A DNA stretch of 64,000 nt from Casuarina equisetifolia (Eukaryota; Streptophyta; Magnoliopsida; Fagales; Casuarinaceae). Below the pieces are notes generated by a model, which ran no database searches, was not told where the DNA came from, and was given only the letters and a program-made list of their open reading frames with translations. The stretch is from positions 12,860,316-12,924,315 of the forward strand of contig CM052362.1 in assembly GCA_028551475.1 (NCBI GenBank), written 5' to 3'. Below, in pieces: positions 59,901 through 64,000 of this stretch (positions are counted from its first letter, which is position 1; every line of letters begins with the position of its first letter). The position numbers and the translations under genes are program-made.

Positions 59901-62900
59901 GGTATGTTATACATGATGGTCATAAAAGCACTTTAAGCTAGGAAATTTAAAAGCTGTCATTCGCCACAGAAAGATGAATAAACTCTCTCCTGCAGAGGAG
60001 CGTTGTAATTTTCTGACTATGTCAAATTTTAAGAAACTGGCAACATAAATGCGAAACCCAGGAATGTTTAGTGATGTGATGTGTAGAGTTTTCAATGGTG
60101 ATCTTAGGCAGGTTGTCTTAAAGAATGAAAGATTTCCTCTTAGTTTTTTCACAAAAAGTTCCAAGTAGAAAAGATTAATCAATGTCAAGCCCTTCAAGAT
60201 ATTATAATAATGCTTCACAAGATTGAGTTCCGCTTCTTCCCAACATCAATACTTCCACTGTCAATATTGAAGACTTATTGACAAATCCTATAGAATTGGA
60301 TAAGTACTTGTGGACAAGTTCTTACATGAGAAGGATGATGTACTGCCAAAGTGGGTTTTGTCAACAATGCAGGGATGAGGTGGTTAAGTTAGAAACTAGA
60401 GTCATTGGCCCAGACCACTAGACCTGTATCGCATCTTAAATACTAGATTCAATATTTGTCTACATTAGTACGGTCATTTATGTAGTAGTCGATGATTGAG
60501 TTAAAATCATGACACTTTTAGATCGTATTTTAATTAATGATATGTTGGAAGCTTCATATCTACTTCATTTGAAGGAGTTAAAATCTTTTGGAATTTCTTC
60601 TTCTTTCTATATTAATAAACTTCCATAGAGCAGTCCAACCAAAAATAAAAAATAAACTTTTATAGAGCACAGCTCCTTTTAGCTGTGTATTATTACTCAG
60701 GATTTTCATTCCTCACTTATTCAACCTTCATTAAGGCATGGATTCCTCAGCCTATAATGCAAATAATCAAACCCAAAACACAAACAATCAACTTGGGCTT
60801 TTAAAGTTTAAATCATCATCTCTAGTTTCAACAACCCAAGCATTCAATTTTAGGCCCTTAAAAAACTTTCTAGTTTGGAATTTAAAAATAGCGCCAAATT
60901 GAGGCAAGTCTTATATGATATTTAAGGCCAACTACTTAAGAGTTCATGGTCAAAATATCTTTTAGTCGTAGTCATTGAATTGTTACCTATAGGCATTTAT
61001 CAAATTTCATTTTTTACTTCCACTAACTTTATTTTTGGGTTAACTCCTACCTTATGTTTGTTCTACAGTATTCTGAGATTTTCAATAACAAAAGGAAGGA
61101 GTTTAATGGTCCTAATAGGAAGTTGTGTACAAGTAAAATTACAAGTTCTCAACTCACTCGGACTCACACTCAATTATCTAAATTGTCTTCTCTAGCTTAA
61201 AATAGTTTATGGTTCGTTGCCAATGTCATTCACACAGAATATTGAATTTCTAAGTGTTGAGGAAAGCTTATCGTTGCATTATAGAATATTTTTGCTCTCT
61301 TTTTCTTCTTAACCATGCATAAATATCGTCCACATCCACCATTCATGGTTTCTGAAGGGTCACAAACACTTCTCTCTTCTTCTCTCTTTTACAACACCAA
61401 GATCAACCACTATCTGTTCTTATAGAAATGTGTAAACCCAACATATTTATGCTCACTACAAACTATTAAAGCAGCCATAAATTCCCAAACACAGCTGCTG
61501 TCCAGACTTTGCAACAAACTTTTGCTTTTTGACCAACAAGGTTTATATGCTTTAAGAGTCTTCCTCTTCCACCAACTAAACAAATTCATATGGAATCACA
61601 TTATCAATGGTTTATGTTTTAAGAGTCTTCCTCTTCCACGAACTAAACAAATTCATATGGAATCACATTATCAATAACTGAAAGATTTAGCAACATAAAA
61701 TCTTCTTGAATTGAACCATAGCAGTAAAATCAAACTTATTTTACCAGTGCTCTATCGTCTTTGTCATGCATTTCACCAAGCTTTTCTTTGGCATCTATCC
61801 TTTTTTTTTTTTTTTTGGCTCACCTTGTCATCCTTAAGTTCTAGGTGATACTGTTTCTGTAGTGAAAACTTCTATCATATTCTCCAAGGACCACTGCTCC
61901 ATGCTGTGTTGCGTGGAATCTTCACAAACAAGAGCAGTTCCAACAGTGCATTTCATTGCTTTTATCTACTGCAACATAGGGCTAATAAAATCCATTTCAC
62001 CTTTAATACATGCTGTATCTTTCTGTGTACCTTATAATCTTCCTTAGGGGACTTGAACGTGGAAAGAAGTTCTGCTTTAGTGATAATGTCAATGGGAAGA
62101 AAATCAAACATTCAACGTGAATAAAAGACAAACAGGTGAATGTCTGTCACGTGTGTTGCTTACGTCCAAGACTTGAATGTGGAAAGAAGTTCTTTTTAGT
62201 GATCATGTCAATGTAAGGAGAATCAAAGATCCAACTATAGGATCTACCGTTGTATCCCTCTAAAAAATACAAGACAGAGTTGGGAATACCTATCCTGTGT
62301 GTAGCTTGCATACAGCATCAGATGTAGATGCATCTTACGTGATTTGAAGTCAATTCATTGGAATTCACAGACTAAAATAAGCAGTTTGGTCATTGCTTTG
62401 GCTACAAAAGATTTCATATGCATTAAAGATCTAATCTCCATGCAACTCCTGGCTGTGATTTCACTTTTGTAGGTTACTATTCCGATTATGTTTGGGTGAA
62501 GATCATCCTAAAACTTCTAACAAAATTAGAGAGTCTCTTTAAGGAGTTTGATTAAGAATTTGTAAGTAGCTAACCCAGAAGTCCTATTTCTAGGAGGTTA
62601 AGTAAAAGTTAACATATTAATGTAGGAAAAAGAAAAAGAAAAAGATATTACAACAAACAAGAGTTTTGAGTGTTGAGAAAAGTTTCCTAGCGTCTTCATC
62701 ATTTCTCTCCCCTTTTCTTCCTCACTGTGAAATCAGAGGTTTTATTTACAGGCACTTATCACAGGTAATGAACAATCACAAACTGTTCTCCTTTCTTCTC
62801 TCTTTTGCATCTCCAAATTAAGTCTTTATCCTCAAATGTTGACACCATAAAAGCCCAAATGTTTCCCTTCTAAATAACAATCAAATAACCCATCAATCTG

Positions 62901-63578
62901 TAAGCATCAACCTCTCTACTAAATTCCAAACCCTAGATCCAGAGATTCTCTTAACTCTAAGCTGACCACAAGCACAAGACAAATTCCCCAAAACTGTCAT
63001 CCATCACAACTCTTCAGAAGTAAATTATAAGCATGCAATTTTAATATCGAATAAAACCTTAAAGTCAAGATGTTTGGAAATAGAAGGAAATGATATGCAT
63101 CCTTCAAACTCTATGATGTACCTATTACATTACATCGTCAGAGAACATCAGTAAATTATTGGCAAAAACAAGGAAAGATATAGATTAGATACCTTTGCAA
63201 AATACTTTCCTGGATGGTGAGCACATTGTAAGATTGTCAAAAGAGCATACTCAAAGTTACCAGATGTTTCTTTTTTCATTGCCTGCAATAAGTTAAGTGT
63301 GCTTAGCATTGAATCAAAGAATGTAAAATGACAGATGGCTCAATACTGCACCATAGACATACCTTTTTCAACGAGTTGCCGTACATGTGATGGTACGCAG
63401 AATCAACTGCAGCCAAATGTGCCCTGCTTCTTTCACTAAAAATCTGTATGAAAGTCTTCTCATCAGTTCCCAGTCTCTTCTCCCCAGCTTTAAAGAGAGC
63501 TTTTGCATCCTTCTCCACCATCACTTTATCAACTTCTGGACCTTCATAGCGTGGTCTAGTTACATATGCGAGCAGCAA
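56929..63578 (-). CDS. Annexin (D5/D8-like), last three exons; 5' part outside the window
   Basis: Exons (high to low): 63578-63363 (72 codons), 63282-63193 (30), 57132-56929 (67 plus TAG). They encode annexin repeats 3 and 4. The first exon has [30 protein letters not shown] and [12 protein letters not shown]. The second has [18 protein letters not shown]. The last has [30 protein letters not shown] and [19 protein letters not shown]. Annexins bind acidic phospholipids in a Ca2+-dependent way through GxGT loops, and the repeat 4 loop KGLGTDD is present. The end of the protein is at the normal place. Repeats 1 and 2 must be encoded above 64000; nothing from 63579 to 64000 looks like them. The 6.06-kb intron before the last exon is unusual for this family. 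Confidence 0.88.
57133..63192 (-). other. Large annexin intron (6.06 kb) with unassigned sequence
   Basis: Donor GTATCT follows GCAAAG at 63193; the acceptor ATTTTCAG precedes GTTTTGCAC at 57132. The interior holds a moderately GC-rich part (57400-58300). A plus-strand part (about 58800-60250) looks like decayed coding sequence (for example [20 protein letters not shown] and [17 protein letters not shown], with stops between); I could not assign it to a family. A 67-bp tandem duplication is at 61551-61676. The size and the decayed frames suggest transposon insertions. Confidence 0.55.
61551..61676. repeat. 67-bp tandem duplication inside the annexin intron
   Basis: TTTAAGAGTCTTCCTCTTCC followed by A(C/G)GAACTAAACAAATTCATATGG-type sequence occurs from 61551 and again from 61618. 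The units differ at only a couple of positions. Confidence 0.95.
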
Positions 63579-64000
63579 CTGTACGGAGATTATTAACATC
63601 ATGACACATTATTTAAATGCTGAAAATCCAAATAAGAACATTAATTTGGATTGGTTTTGCCCATTCACAATGGGGCAGGGAATCAGGTTCTGGTGCTATA
63701 ATGCATTTCCCACAAGTCAACAAAACAACCCAACAAAGCCCAATAATTAAAAGATATTGATGAGGCATTAAAGGATTCTGACTTAAGTTCTGATTATTCA
63801 ACTGTTTATTCCCCTTTATAAATCAAAATCTGGAAGTTCATATGCCCTGTAGACATACAGCAATTGTTACTTCTAACTCATACAGTAGAAGAAATAATTA
63901 TAGATCTGCAAATTCTCTCCTATATCACGTTCCCATTTCATTTCCAAATGCAAGAATTTAGCAGAAATCAGTGCCTCCATTTTTTTCCAATAAAGAGAAA
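63579..64000. other. Annexin intron at the window edge
   Basis: Directly upstream (minus sense) of the LLLAYV exon. No preceding annexin exon is recognisable, so this is intron sequence up to the end of the window. Confidence 0.6.

Overview
This is a stretch of plant nuclear genome, almost certainly from a dicot. The evidence is GT-AG introns with AT-rich bodies, plant-type Ty1/copia and Ty3/gypsy elements primed by initiator-Met tRNA, a tRNA-derived SINE, and plant gene families (small purple acid phosphatases, annexin, EG45-like/plant natriuretic peptide-like). The gene content and repeat style would fit a woody eudicot such as grapevine, but that is inference. Nothing bacterial, no CRISPR and no canonical tRNA or rRNA gene was seen.

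Layout. (1) 0.8-1.6 kb: a decayed C-terminal piece of a CPSF73-II (INTS11-like) gene on the minus strand. (2) 2.7-32.6 kb: a repeat-dominated block. It holds two diverged copies of one segment (copia RT/RNase H end + LTR + EG45-like fragment) at 2.8-5.4 and 24.8-27.1 kb. It holds a gag-protease-only gypsy element (6892-10755) nested in a LINE, and an EG45-like pseudogene (11.9-14.0 kb) with a duplicated first exon and a solo LTR two codons before its old stop. It also holds a cluster of LTRs of that solo-LTR family (19.6-21.6 kb), several copia remnants, and one full-length but inactivated copia element with matching 5-bp target duplications (27249-32614). (3) 33.7-43.0 kb, plus strand: an eight-exon gene for a prolyl-4-hydroxylase-like 2-oxoglutarate/Fe(II) dioxygenase, predicted 393 aa. 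Its 4.5-kb intron 3 carries a solo LTR only 26 bp past the donor, and intron 6 carries a SINE. (4) 44.7-55.1 kb, minus strand: a tandem array of small purple acid phosphatase genes, two intact (340 and 350 aa, identical intron phases) and one broken relic. (5) 56.9-63.6 kb, minus strand: the last three exons of an annexin, split by a 6.1-kb intron; its 5' exons lie beyond the window.

The intact genes are convergent (dioxygenase plus, phosphatases and annexin minus) and do not form a pathway. The phosphatases are secreted or vacuolar metallophosphoesterases of phosphate nutrition, the annexin is a Ca2+/phospholipid-binding protein, and the dioxygenase is a family of unknown substrate. I see no undescribed multi-gene system. 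The most informative material is the nested insertion history and its effects on genes. Exon coordinates come from reading splice sites and family conservation by eye, without transcripts or database searches.
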